Below are positions 1-5,770 of a DNA stretch of 6,613 bases, piece by piece. Every line of letters starts with the position of its first letter. Within the stretch, counting starts at the first letter, position 1. The notes under the pieces were generated by a model, which was not told the origin of the DNA, ran no database searches, and saw only the letters and a program-made list of their open reading frames with translations. The stretch is taken from assembly GCA_002450925.1 (NCBI GenBank), contig DKAU01000079.1:9068-15680 (forward strand), in the 5' to 3' direction. Both the position numbers and the translations under genes were made by a program. This DNA comes from Thiobacillus sp. UBA6918 (GTDB lineage Bacteria > Pseudomonadota > Gammaproteobacteria > Burkholderiales > Thiobacillaceae).

Positions 1-231
1 GCCTGGGCCGATGCGCTGGAAAATTTTCACTATCTTCCGGTTTCCATGGCCGAATCGGACACCACCGAGACCGGGGTTGCCAAGGTACTGGATAAATTAA
101 TCAGCGAATTTCCCAAGGTCCGACAGTTTGATGTCTACCTTGCCGGACCGGAAGCCTGCATCTCACCGGCCATGTCACAATTGTTGGCAGCAGGGTTCTC
201 CAAATCTCAACTCACCGCGATGGTGGTGTAA
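1..231 (+). CDS. C-terminal end of a probable ferredoxin/flavodoxin reductase-type NAD(P)-binding oxidoreductase (partial)
   Basis: The reading frame is open from base 1 to a TAA at 229-231, so this is the last 76 codons of a gene that begins outside the window. An internal ATG at 46 is not a likely start because coding sequence continues upstream of it in frame (AWADALENFHYLPVS). The segment FHYLPV, followed about 35 residues later by FDVYLAGPEACISPAMSQLL, matches the usual end of FNR-like NAD(P)H-dependent flavoprotein reductases. There the strand with a Y-x-(A/C)-G-P/S motif closes the nucleotide-binding fold and is followed by a helix over the bound pyridine nucleotide. These enzymes pass electrons between NAD(P)H, FAD and often a 2Fe-2S domain. 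The FAD- and Fe-S-binding parts lie outside the window, so substrate and partner cannot be judged. The family call is moderate and rests on a short C-terminal stretch. Confidence 0.6.
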   Translation, partial: AWADALENFHYLPVSMAESDTTETGVAKVLDKLISEFPKVRQFDVYLAGPEACISPAMSQLLAAGFSKSQLTAMVV

Positions 232-234
232 CTC

Positions 235-240
235 AAAGGA
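235..240 (+). promoter_or_regulatory. Ribosome binding site of the 97-aa protein gene
   Basis: AAAGGA ends 8 bases before ATG 249. It fixes the start of this otherwise unrecognised small gene. Confidence 0.75.
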
Positions 241-248
241 ATCAGAAA

Positions 249-542
249 ATGACTGAAGATCAAATCAAAGAAATGAGCATGGAACAGCGCATTCTTCGTG
301 CCATGCGCAAAACGCTGGCCAGCGTGGTTCGCGATGCGACTCCGCAACAGGGCACTTCGGGGTTTTTATCAGACGAAACCGTGGAACAAATCAAATCATG
401 TTTTGAACTGATTGCGACACGTGAGCGCGAACTGGGCGAAGCGCTCGGCTTAAGCCATGGCAAGCCGGTTTATCCTGACCAGCCACAGACTTCCAAGCCA
501 GTTCAGATCAGCCGCAAGAAACCCGGCCCCGACATACATTGA
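249..542 (+). CDS. Conserved-looking small protein of unknown function (97 aa)
   Basis: I do not recognise a firm function. The ATG at 249 has a good ribosome binding site (AAAGGA at 235-240, 8 bases upstream) and lies 17 bases after the preceding stop, so the gene is probably co-transcribed with the reductase gene. The protein is soluble, with no signal peptide or membrane segment. Residues about 8-30 (MSMEQRILRAMRKTLASVVR) and 42-67 (SDETVEQIKSCFELIATRER) look like two amphipathic helices. A proline-rich basic tail (KPVQISRKKPGPDIH) looks disordered. I have a weak recollection of similar short betaproteobacterial proteins being labelled 'segregation and condensation protein A'. True ScpA is more than twice this length and nothing here shows a kleisin fold, so I do not adopt that name. 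The gene ends 9 bases from the stop of the opposing gene. Confidence 0.75.
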   Translation: MTEDQIKEMSMEQRILRAMRKTLASVVRDATPQQGTSGFLSDETVEQIKSCFELIATRERELGEALGLSHGKPVYPDQPQTSKPVQISRKKPGPDIH

Positions 543-551
543 TAAATTCGG

Positions 552-2066
552 CTATATGCCAACCTGCCTGGACAAAACATCAAATCCGACCCTTAACCAG
601 GATTCGTGAGTTTCGATGATTTCGCCCAGCCTCATGCGATATTGCGAACCATCATCTCGTAGCATGACCACCCTGCCAAGCGAATAGGCTGTATGAGGCA
701 ACAGCAAGTTGCTGGACATATCGCCTTTTGCTTTGGCCAGTGGAAGGAAAATGGCCACTTCAGTATCATTTTCCTGGCCTTCTTTTTCCCATTCGATTTC
801 GACACGCCTGGGATGTTTGCTGAGTGATTCAGCCCCAAGCAGCCACTCATCTGCTTCTTCCCTAGCCCAGCGAACCGCCAACAATTGCCAGCCGCTACTG
901 CCCTCCCCGCGATTCACCGCAAACAAAGTACCCGTTGAATGCTTGCATTTATCCTCAAGCACAAAACCAAGGCCTTCGTTGCTTTCATCACGCAGCAAAA
1001 GAATTTCCTTGTTCAGAACCATGCCGCGATAGGGAGAAAATAGTTTTCCTACAGAATCAGCGCCAAAAACTGTTTCCACCTCGCCAAAGCGAGATTGGCG
1101 CGGCGCATTCCTGTGAGCCCCGGAACGGTTAATGACCTTGGACAAGCGCTTGCATATATCACTTTCCAGTTCATCCTGAGCTTTGGCAGCACGGGCGTTC
1201 AACTCATCCAGCACATCCTGCAACTCCAAATATCGGAGGCGGTTGCCAGGAACCCATTTGTCGGCAATCACCTTGGGGCCGTGCACTGCAGCCAGATCGA
1301 CCATGTGGGTATGCCTGTCATGCCGCAAACCGATTTCTGGCACGGGCAGTTTCTCAAGGTCATCAAGTATTTCCATGACCAGACGGGATTCAGCCGGGCT
1401 GAATGCGTATATGTTGGCCAGGTCATACAGCAGGGCCCTCACATATTCCTGCACGCAATCGGTCTCCCTGCCTTCTACCTCCACCTTGCTGAGCGCCACC
1501 CCACCCATCTCGGCCATCCGATAGATTTTGTGGAGCCGAAGCCAGGCAGACTCGCTAGGTCGCCCCCCACGAAAATATTCCCAGCGCATGGTCAATGCGG
1601 AGTACCGGAGGCTTTTCAAGGTAATTTCGGCACTCCACGGTTCCAGTTTCCCTTCCTCAGAACCTCTAAGGGCGGGCTTAAGCATGCTTAGATAGGCGAC
1701 AGTCAACTGGTCCCAAAAGAGATGACATTCGCGCCAGAGGGATTGTTTGGCAGAGGCAGGGGTACCCTGGTCGTGCAAATACTGGGAAAGAATGCCGGCC
1801 TGCAGGGGGATACCGGTTTCTTCCATGATTCTAAGCATCTTGATACGGTTGCTTATGTCCCCCCGAGCATCGCCATTGAACCGCTCCAGGCCCTCCACAA
1901 GCGCATGATGCATGTCGTAATCAGAGAAACCGGCAAGATTGTCCAGCCACTTCATGGTGGTCTTGGCCGAAACAAAGGGCGAACTCACCCTTGACTCCTG
2001 GCCTTTGGTAATCGATTTGATTATTTTCGAAAAAACCACTGCCACCTGCTCATTTGAAAGTTGCAA
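552..2066 (-). CDS. Probable PilZ-domain (cyclic-di-GMP-binding) protein, 504 aa, TTG start
   Basis: Residues 1-310 are mostly helical and charged, with no signal peptide or membrane segment. The C-terminal part carries the two halves of the PilZ c-di-GMP signature: R319-NAP-R323 (RxxxR), followed 37 residues later by D360-E-S-N-E-G365 (DxSxxG). Beta-rich sequence follows (LLAVRWAREEADEWLLGAES, about 394-413), as expected for a PilZ barrel. The N-terminal stretch around 50-130, with RIKMLRIMEE and LWRECHLFWDQL, resembles the helical front half of a betaproteobacterial family often annotated as PilZ proteins; this is from memory. A second beta-rich stretch at about 455-498 closes the protein. 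The start is TTG at 2064-2066: an in-frame TAG lies 9 bases upstream, so no earlier start exists, and AGGG sits 4 bases before the TTG. A GTG at codon 8 is the alternative. The inferred role is a cytoplasmic c-di-GMP effector with unknown output. Confidence 0.75.
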   Translation of the reverse strand: MQLSNEQVAVVFSKIIKSITKGQESRVSSPFVSAKTTMKWLDNLAGFSDYDMHHALVEGLERFNGDARGDISNRIKMLRIMEETGIPLQAGILSQYLHDQGTPASAKQSLWRECHLFWDQLTVAYLSMLKPALRGSEEGKLEPWSAEITLKSLRYSALTMRWEYFRGGRPSESAWLRLHKIYRMAEMGGVALSKVEVEGRETDCVQEYVRALLYDLANIYAFSPAESRLVMEILDDLEKLPVPEIGLRHDRHTHMVDLAAVHGPKVIADKWVPGNRLRYLELQDVLDELNARAAKAQDELESDICKRLSKVINRSGAHRNAPRQSRFGEVETVFGADSVGKLFSPYRGMVLNKEILLLRDESNEGLGFVLEDKCKHSTGTLFAVNRGEGSSGWQLLAVRWAREEADEWLLGAESLSKHPRRVEIEWEKEGQENDTEVAIFLPLAKAKGDMSSNLLLPHTAYSLGRVVMLRDDGSQYRMRLGEIIETHESWLRVGFDVLSRQVGI

Positions 2067-2242
2067 CCTACCCTAAAAAATCATCGAACCCGGAATTTCC
2101 AGATCGTGTGCAAACATTAACGGATGACGTTTCGTTTTCCGCCCCTTGAGCACTCAGTCAATTTGTAATCGACGAGCGTCCAGCTTAACCGTAAAATACG
2201 CTCCGTTTTAGAGTGCATATTACAGCAGACCATTTAGCACTG

Positions 2243-2361
2243 GCTAAGTCCATCTGGCATTCCCAGTCAAACGGCCAAAACGGCCGAAAATTTGAGCCTT
2301 GGGAGAAAATCAACCAATGGACCACCCCAAAAACGCAACAGCTAAGGTGGCATTGGCATTC
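2243..2361. repeat. Split direct repeat GCTAAG-(6/7)-TGGCATTC in two copies
   Basis: Copy one is GCTAAG (2243-2248), 6 bases, then TGGCATTC (2255-2262). Copy two is GCTAAG (2341-2346), 7 bases, then TGGCATTC (2354-2361). The copies are 98-99 bases apart and bracket the loop part of the hairpin; the second ends 12 bases before the tRNA. They could be a small duplication scar, binding sites or chance. Confidence 0.4.
2248..2322. repeat. Long imperfect inverted repeat (possible structured RNA or DNA element)
   Basis: Nested complementary segments are visible: GTCCAT (2248-2253) with ATGGAC (2317-2322), TCCCA (2261-2265) with TGGGA (2300-2304), TCAAA (2267-2271) with TTTGA (2291-2295), and CGGCC (2272-2276) with GGCCG (2282-2286), around a 5-base loop AAAAC. 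The total is 21 potential base pairs with unpaired bases mainly on the 3' side (AAAA at 2287-2290, GCCT at 2296-2299). There is no T run after the structure on either strand, so it is not a standard intrinsic terminator. Transcription and function are unknown. Confidence 0.45.
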
Positions 2362-2373
2362 TAATAAGGTCCT

Positions 2374-2463
2374 GGAAGCGTGGCAGAGTGGTTGAATGCA
2401 CCGGTCTTGAAAACCGGCAATGACGCAAGTCATTCGTGAGTTCGAATCTCACCGCTTCCGCCA
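2374..2463 (+). tRNA. tRNA-Ser (anticodon TGA)
   Basis: A complete 90-base class II tRNA. The acceptor stem GGAAGCG (2374-2380) pairs with CGCTTCC (2453-2459), followed by discriminator G2460 and an encoded CCA (2461-2463). The anticodon stem CCGGT/ACCGG (2401-2405 and 2413-2417) encloses the loop CTTGAAA with anticodon TGA at 2408-2410, which reads UCA and probably other UCN serine codons. The long variable arm expected for tRNA-Ser is present: ATGAC-GCAA-GTCAT at about 2420-2433. The T arm is GTGAG-TTCGAAT-CTCAC (2437-2452). All the stems pair properly, so it should be functional. It lies about 100 bases upstream of the radical SAM gene on the same strand. Confidence 0.97.
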
Positions 2464-2474
2464 AATTCAGCTGA

Positions 2475-2491
2475 GGTGAGAGAATCTCACC
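2475..2491. repeat. Perfect 7-bp hairpin just after the tRNA, sharing ten bases with the tRNA T arm
   Basis: GGTGAGA (2475-2481) and TCTCACC (2485-2491) form a perfect 7-bp stem with a GAA loop, 11 bases after the encoded CCA. The 10-mer GAATCTCACC (2482-2491) also occurs in the tRNA T arm and acceptor junction at 2444-2453. The following bases (ACATTCACG) contain no T tract, so the hairpin does not meet the usual form of a rho-independent terminator. It may mark the 3' end or processing of the tRNA transcript, or be a partial duplication of the tRNA end. Confidence 0.5.
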
Positions 2492-2563
2492 ACATTCACG
2501 AAATCCAGCCGAATCTTGAATTACACACTCAACCCATCGAACCATGACCGCGACAGCTCGGGA

Positions 2564-3367
2564 ATGACCTACGTCTACCCCGTTGTGTCGCGCCGCTCAG
2601 GCGGGGTATCGGTTGGTATCAACCTAAACCCCAACAACGCCTGCAACTGGGCCTGCATCTATTGCCAGGTACCCAATCTCACGCGCGGAACCGCTCCACC
2701 TATCGACCTGCCGCTGCTGGAGAAAGAACTGAGAACCATGCTGTCTGCCATCGTGCATGGCGACTTCATGCAGACGAGAGTACCGGAAGGTGTGCGCCAC
2801 CTGAATGACATCGCGCTTTCCGGAAACGGAGAACCAACCAGCTCGAAAGAGTTTCCACAGGTCATCGATCTGATCGGGGAGGTGATGACCGATTTTGATC
2901 TGGCCGCAAAGATCAAACTGATCTTGATCACCAATGGCAGCCTGATTGACCGCCCACGCGTGCAGGAGGGCCTGCAAAAAATGGCGAAGCTGAATGGTGA
3001 AGTGTGGTTCAAACTGGACAGCACGACAGCACAGGGATTGCGCCGCATCAACCAGACACGCACGCCGCCAGAAAAACATTTCGAGCGCCTTAAACTGGCC
3101 GCTTCACTTTGTCCGACATGGATACAAAGCTGTGTTTTTGCTATCGACGGAAAAAAGCCTGATGAAGCTGAACAAGCCGCCTATCTCGATTTGATCCGGC
3201 GCATCAAAAAAGAGCGAATACCCGTGCAGGGCGTGCTGCTTTATGGCCTGGCGCGCCCATCCCTGCAGCCTGCCGCCCCTCGCCTGTCTGCCCTGTCTGT
3301 TGAATGGATGGAAAAGTGGGCGGGGGCTATCCGGACAGCCGGCTTAGAAGTTAAATTGACGCCATGA
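2564..3367 (+). CDS. Radical SAM protein, COG0731 type (TYW1-like core), function unknown
   Basis: I place the start at ATG 2564 (MTYVYPVVSRR...), giving 267 residues, because homology-like sequence begins there. An in-frame TTG at 2516 would add 16 residues that look non-conserved. Neither start has a good ribosome binding site. The [4Fe-4S] motif CxxxCxxC is intact (CNWACIYC, cysteines 27, 31 and 34 from the ATG), the SAM-binding glycine motif appears as LSGNGEP (about 85-91), and ITNGS follows at about 122-126. These features place it with the radical SAM enzymes grouped with wyosine synthases. The extra N-terminal cysteines that hold the second cluster of archaeal/eukaryotic TYW1 are absent, and bacteria do not make wybutosine, so the substrate is unknown. 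The only other cysteines form a CPTWIQSC pair at 183 and 190. The stop overlaps the acpS start as ATGA. Confidence 0.85.
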   Translation: MTYVYPVVSRRSGGVSVGINLNPNNACNWACIYCQVPNLTRGTAPPIDLPLLEKELRTMLSAIVHGDFMQTRVPEGVRHLNDIALSGNGEPTSSKEFPQVIDLIGEVMTDFDLAAKIKLILITNGSLIDRPRVQEGLQKMAKLNGEVWFKLDSTTAQGLRRINQTRTPPEKHFERLKLAASLCPTWIQSCVFAIDGKKPDEAEQAAYLDLIRRIKKERIPVQGVLLYGLARPSLQPAAPRLSALSVEWMEKWAGAIRTAGLEVKLTP

Positions 3368-3744
3368 TTTACGGAATTGGAGTCGACCTGGTGAAAGTGC
3401 AACGGCTGGAAGACGGCCTCACGCGCTATGGCGAACATTACGCCGACCGGCTGCTCGCGCCGGAGGAGCATCCGGACTTCTTCTCTGCCGCTGATCCCGC
3501 GCGCTTCCTTGCCAAGCGATTTGCCGCCAAGGAGGCGTTCGCCAAGGCCGCAGGAACCGGGTTGCGTCACCCTTTGCACCTGCGCAGCATTGCCGTCACC
3601 CATACCGCGCTTGGACAGCCTGCTCTTAGCTTTGATGCAGAACTGGAAGCCTGGCTGCAGGAACGCGGCGTTTCGGGCCATCATCTTTCCATCAGCGATG
3701 AACACGACCATGTCATCGCCTTTGTCGTACTGGAGAAGGCATGA
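3364..3744 (+). CDS. acpS: Holo-[acyl-carrier-protein] synthase
   Basis: AcpS moves the 4'-phosphopantetheine arm of coenzyme A onto a serine of acyl carrier protein, activating it for fatty acid synthesis in the cytoplasm. At 126 residues it has the length of the E. coli enzyme. The N-terminal motif GIGVDLVKVQRL contains the metal-binding Asp8. The second hallmark, RFLAKRFAAKEAFAKAAGTGL (in two parts, about 47-67), holds Glu57, the other magnesium ligand, and the lysines that contact CoA. The end, LSISDEHDHVIAFVVLE, matches the closing strand of the family. The ATG at 3364 overlaps the radical SAM stop by 4 bases, and no strong ribosome binding site precedes it, so translation is probably coupled. 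Its stop overlaps the nagZ start in the same way. acpS next to nagZ is a familiar proteobacterial pairing; in many relatives pdxJ precedes acpS, whereas here it is the radical SAM gene. Confidence 0.96.
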   Translation: MIYGIGVDLVKVQRLEDGLTRYGEHYADRLLAPEEHPDFFSAADPARFLAKRFAAKEAFAKAAGTGLRHPLHLRSIAVTHTALGQPALSFDAELEAWLQERGVSGHHLSISDEHDHVIAFVVLEKA

Positions 3745-4826
3745 CGCTGGGCCCACTGATGCTGGACGTGCGTGGCACTGATTTGTCAGACGATGACCGC
3801 AAGCGTTTGTCCCATCCCCTGGTTGGTGGGGTCATCCTGTTTTCGCGCAACTACCAAAGCCCCACGCAACTGTCCAAACTCACTGCAGACATCCGCGCAC
3901 TCAAATCCCCACCACTTCTGATTGCGGTCGACCAGGAAGGTGGCCGGGTGCAGCGTTTCCGGGAAGGATTTACGCGCCTTCCGCCCATGAGAGTTTTAGG
4001 CAGGATTCACGATGAGCACCCACATCAGGCCAAGGTGCTTGCCCGCGAAGCCGGCTATGTCATGGCCGCCGAATTGCGCGCTCATGGCGTGGATTTGAGT
4101 TTCGCACCCGTGCTCGACCTGGATTACGGTGTTTCCAGCGTCATCGGCGACCGGGCATTGCATAACGACCCACAGGTCGTCATCGACCTTGCCCATGCCG
4201 TGATGCATGGCATGAAAGACGCCGGCATGGCTGCCTGCGGCAAGCATTTTCCCGGGCATGGTTATATTGAAACCGATTCGCATGTCGACATCCCGGTGGA
4301 CGATCGTGATTACGCTGATATCGCCCTGAAGGATCTGCTGCCCTTCAAGGCCATGGTCGACATGGGCCTGCAGGCCATCATGCCGGCGCATGTAATCTAT
4401 CCAAGAATCGATGCACGACCGGCCGGGTTCTCGCCTTTCTGGCTGCAGAATATTCTGCGCGGCGAACTGGGTTTTCAGGGCATGGTTTTCAGTGACGACC
4501 TCACCATGGAAGGCGCGAGTGTCGCCGGGGACATCACGTCACGTACGCTTGCAGCGTTGCAGGCCGGTTGCGACTTGGCGCTTATCTGCAACAAGCCCGA
4601 TCTCGCTGACAAGGTATTATCCGAACTGGATCACGACTGGTCTGCGGCCAGCAGGGCAAGGCTGGCGCGCATCCATGGCGAGCCTCATCCCTATTCGATG
4701 AACGAACTGCTCGAGCAGACCACTTATGTTCGCGCCCGTCATGCCATAGCGACGTTGGGCATGGAAAGCGGCAACCTTGCACTGGGACCAGACCCGACAG
4801 AACAAACCAACAACTCTGCAACATGA
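3741..4826 (+). CDS. nagZ: Beta-N-acetylhexosaminidase NagZ (glycoside hydrolase family 3)
   Basis: NagZ removes N-acetylglucosamine from GlcNAc-anhydroMurNAc peptides in the cytoplasm, a step of peptidoglycan recycling; in bacteria with inducible AmpC its products feed beta-lactamase control. At 361 residues it is the usual single-domain Gram-negative form. Visible family motifs are the N-terminal GPLMLDVRGTDL, the substrate-binding IAVDQEGGRVQRFR (about 61-74), KHFPGHGYIETDSHVDIP (168-185) with the acid/base dyad Asp179 and His181 on the flexible loop, and VFSDDLTMEGA (249-259) whose first aspartate, Asp252, is the expected nucleophile. No signal peptide is present, as expected. The start at 3741 overlaps the acpS stop (ATGA) and is preceded by GGAGAAGG at 3732-3739. 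The stop overlaps the next gene as ATGA. All catalytic residues are intact. Confidence 0.96.
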   Translation: MTLGPLMLDVRGTDLSDDDRKRLSHPLVGGVILFSRNYQSPTQLSKLTADIRALKSPPLLIAVDQEGGRVQRFREGFTRLPPMRVLGRIHDEHPHQAKVLAREAGYVMAAELRAHGVDLSFAPVLDLDYGVSSVIGDRALHNDPQVVIDLAHAVMHGMKDAGMAACGKHFPGHGYIETDSHVDIPVDDRDYADIALKDLLPFKAMVDMGLQAIMPAHVIYPRIDARPAGFSPFWLQNILRGELGFQGMVFSDDLTMEGASVAGDITSRTLAALQAGCDLALICNKPDLADKVLSELDHDWSAASRARLARIHGEPHPYSMNELLEQTTYVRARHAIATLGMESGNLALGPDPTEQTNNSAT

Positions 4827-5770
4827 ATCATTTCCACGACCATTCCGGCGAAAACATCGGCCACCATCATCCGCACAGTCATGCTCACCATACCTTCGGT
4901 TGGGCACTGCTGTTTACTCTGGGTTTCGCGGCTGTCGAAGCTATCACCGGTTTCGCGGCCAATTCGCTGGCGCTGGTCTCTGATGCGGGACACATGCTGA
5001 CCGACAGTCTTTCCCTCGGTCTTGCCGGCCTTGCCGCCTGGTTGACCAAACGCCCGCCCTCTCCAAAACATTCATATGGGCTTGCCAGGGCAGAAGTCGT
5101 TGCTGCCCTGATGAACAGTCTCGTCATGCTTGCGCTTGTTGCCTTCATCATTTCCGAAGCCTGGCAGCGCTTTACCGAACCGCGTGAAGTCCAGGGAACC
5201 ATGGTTTTTGTGGTTGCTCTGATCGGTCTGGCAGTCAACCTCGCCGTGGGCTGGCTTTTGATGAAGGGAGAAGCAAGCCTGAACCGCAGCGCTGCCTTGC
5301 TCCACGTTGCAGGCGATGCATTGGGTTCAGTTGCCGCGCTGGCCGCCGGCCTGGTCATCATGCTGACAGGCTGGACACCGATTGACCCGATCCTGTCCGT
5401 CGTGATCTCCATGCTCATCCTGGTTTCCACGCTGAACCTTCTACGACAGTCACTGCATGTACTGATGGAAGGCGTACCGCTCCATATCGATCTAAATGCC
5501 GTAGGCGAACAACTGGTGCAACTCGAGAACGTCGTCAGGGTACACGACTTGCATATCTGGACGCTTGCCAGTGGCCAGATCGCCCTATCCGCGCACCTCG
5601 ACATAAAAGACATGGAACTCTGGCCGCAAACTCTAGAGAAGGCACAACACCTTCTCAATTCAACATTCGGTATCGGCCATATCACCATCCAACCCGAAAT
5701 CATCTCCCCCATACCCATCACCATGCATGCCCAGAGGCCTGAGCCGCCCCACCATGACCACACTCACTGA
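4823..5770 (+). CDS. Cation diffusion facilitator (CzcD/ZitB-like zinc exporter)
   Basis: A 315-residue inner-membrane antiporter that probably exports Zn2+ (and perhaps Co2+ or Cd2+) in exchange for protons. Six membrane segments can be read at about 26-45, 49-73, 95-113, 127-147, 160-182 and 187-207. The transport-site motifs are HxxxD in segment 2 (SDAGHMLTD, His57 and Asp61) and HxxxD in segment 5 (HVAGDALGS, His161 and Asp165), the arrangement of zinc-preferring CzcD/ZnT members. The cytoplasmic C-terminal domain carries the family signature HDLHIWTL (241-248). A histidine-rich N-terminus (residues 3-23, with HHHPHSHAHH) and a short tail HHDHTH are probably metal-binding. The ATG overlaps the nagZ stop by 4 bases with no clear ribosome binding site, which suggests coupling. 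No metal-responsive operator is visible, as expected for an internal operon gene. The exact metal cannot be told from sequence. Confidence 0.94.
   Translation: MNHFHDHSGENIGHHHPHSHAHHTFGWALLFTLGFAAVEAITGFAANSLALVSDAGHMLTDSLSLGLAGLAAWLTKRPPSPKHSYGLARAEVVAALMNSLVMLALVAFIISEAWQRFTEPREVQGTMVFVVALIGLAVNLAVGWLLMKGEASLNRSAALLHVAGDALGSVAALAAGLVIMLTGWTPIDPILSVVISMLILVSTLNLLRQSLHVLMEGVPLHIDLNAVGEQLVQLENVVRVHDLHIWTLASGQIALSAHLDIKDMELWPQTLEKAQHLLNSTFGIGHITIQPEIISPIPITMHAQRPEPPHHDHTH

Larger units (their letters stand above)
2067..2373. other. Intergenic spacer without a convincing gene; contains a long hairpin and a split direct repeat
   Basis: About 307 bases separate the TTG start of the leftward PilZ-type gene from the tRNA-Ser. 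It should hold the promoter of the leftward gene and that of the tRNA, but I could not find a well-spaced -35/-10 pair for either. TTGACT on the minus strand (2156-2161) is a reasonable -35 without a good -10 at 16-18 bases. A short open frame at 2213-2395 runs into the tRNA, has no recognisable protein features and is discounted. The notable contents are the imperfect hairpin at 2248-2322 and the GCTAAG/TGGCATTC repeats at 2243-2262 and 2341-2361, listed separately. Confidence 0.6.

Noticed and set aside
249..542. Naming the 97-residue protein as ScpA
   Set aside because: The length is far below that of ScpA and no kleisin features or scpB neighbour are seen; the label is only a recollection of annotations on similar short proteins.
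1095..1691. A 198-codon open frame on the plus strand
   Set aside because: It lies wholly inside the PilZ-type gene in antisense, has no ribosome binding site and shows no recognisable protein motif.
2272..2286. CGGCC-AAAAC-GGCCG as an intrinsic terminator
   Set aside because: The stem is short and followed by A-rich sequence on the plus strand; on the minus strand only three T follow. It is treated as part of the longer hairpin instead.
2362..2367. TAATAA as a -10 box for the tRNA-Ser gene
   Set aside because: It ends only 6 bases before the mature tRNA and there is no -35-like sequence at 16-18 bases upstream (CAGCTA and neighbours), so I do not call a promoter.
2213..2395. A 60-codon open frame upstream of the tRNA
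   Set aside because: It runs 22 bases into the tRNA-Ser, lacks a ribosome binding site, has an atypical composition rich in Gln, Trp, His and Asn, and covers the hairpin region.
4885..5763. A 292-codon open frame on the minus strand
   Set aside because: It is the antisense shadow of the cation exporter gene; its translation is rich in Ser, Trp, Met and Arg without domain features, while the plus strand frame has full family motifs.
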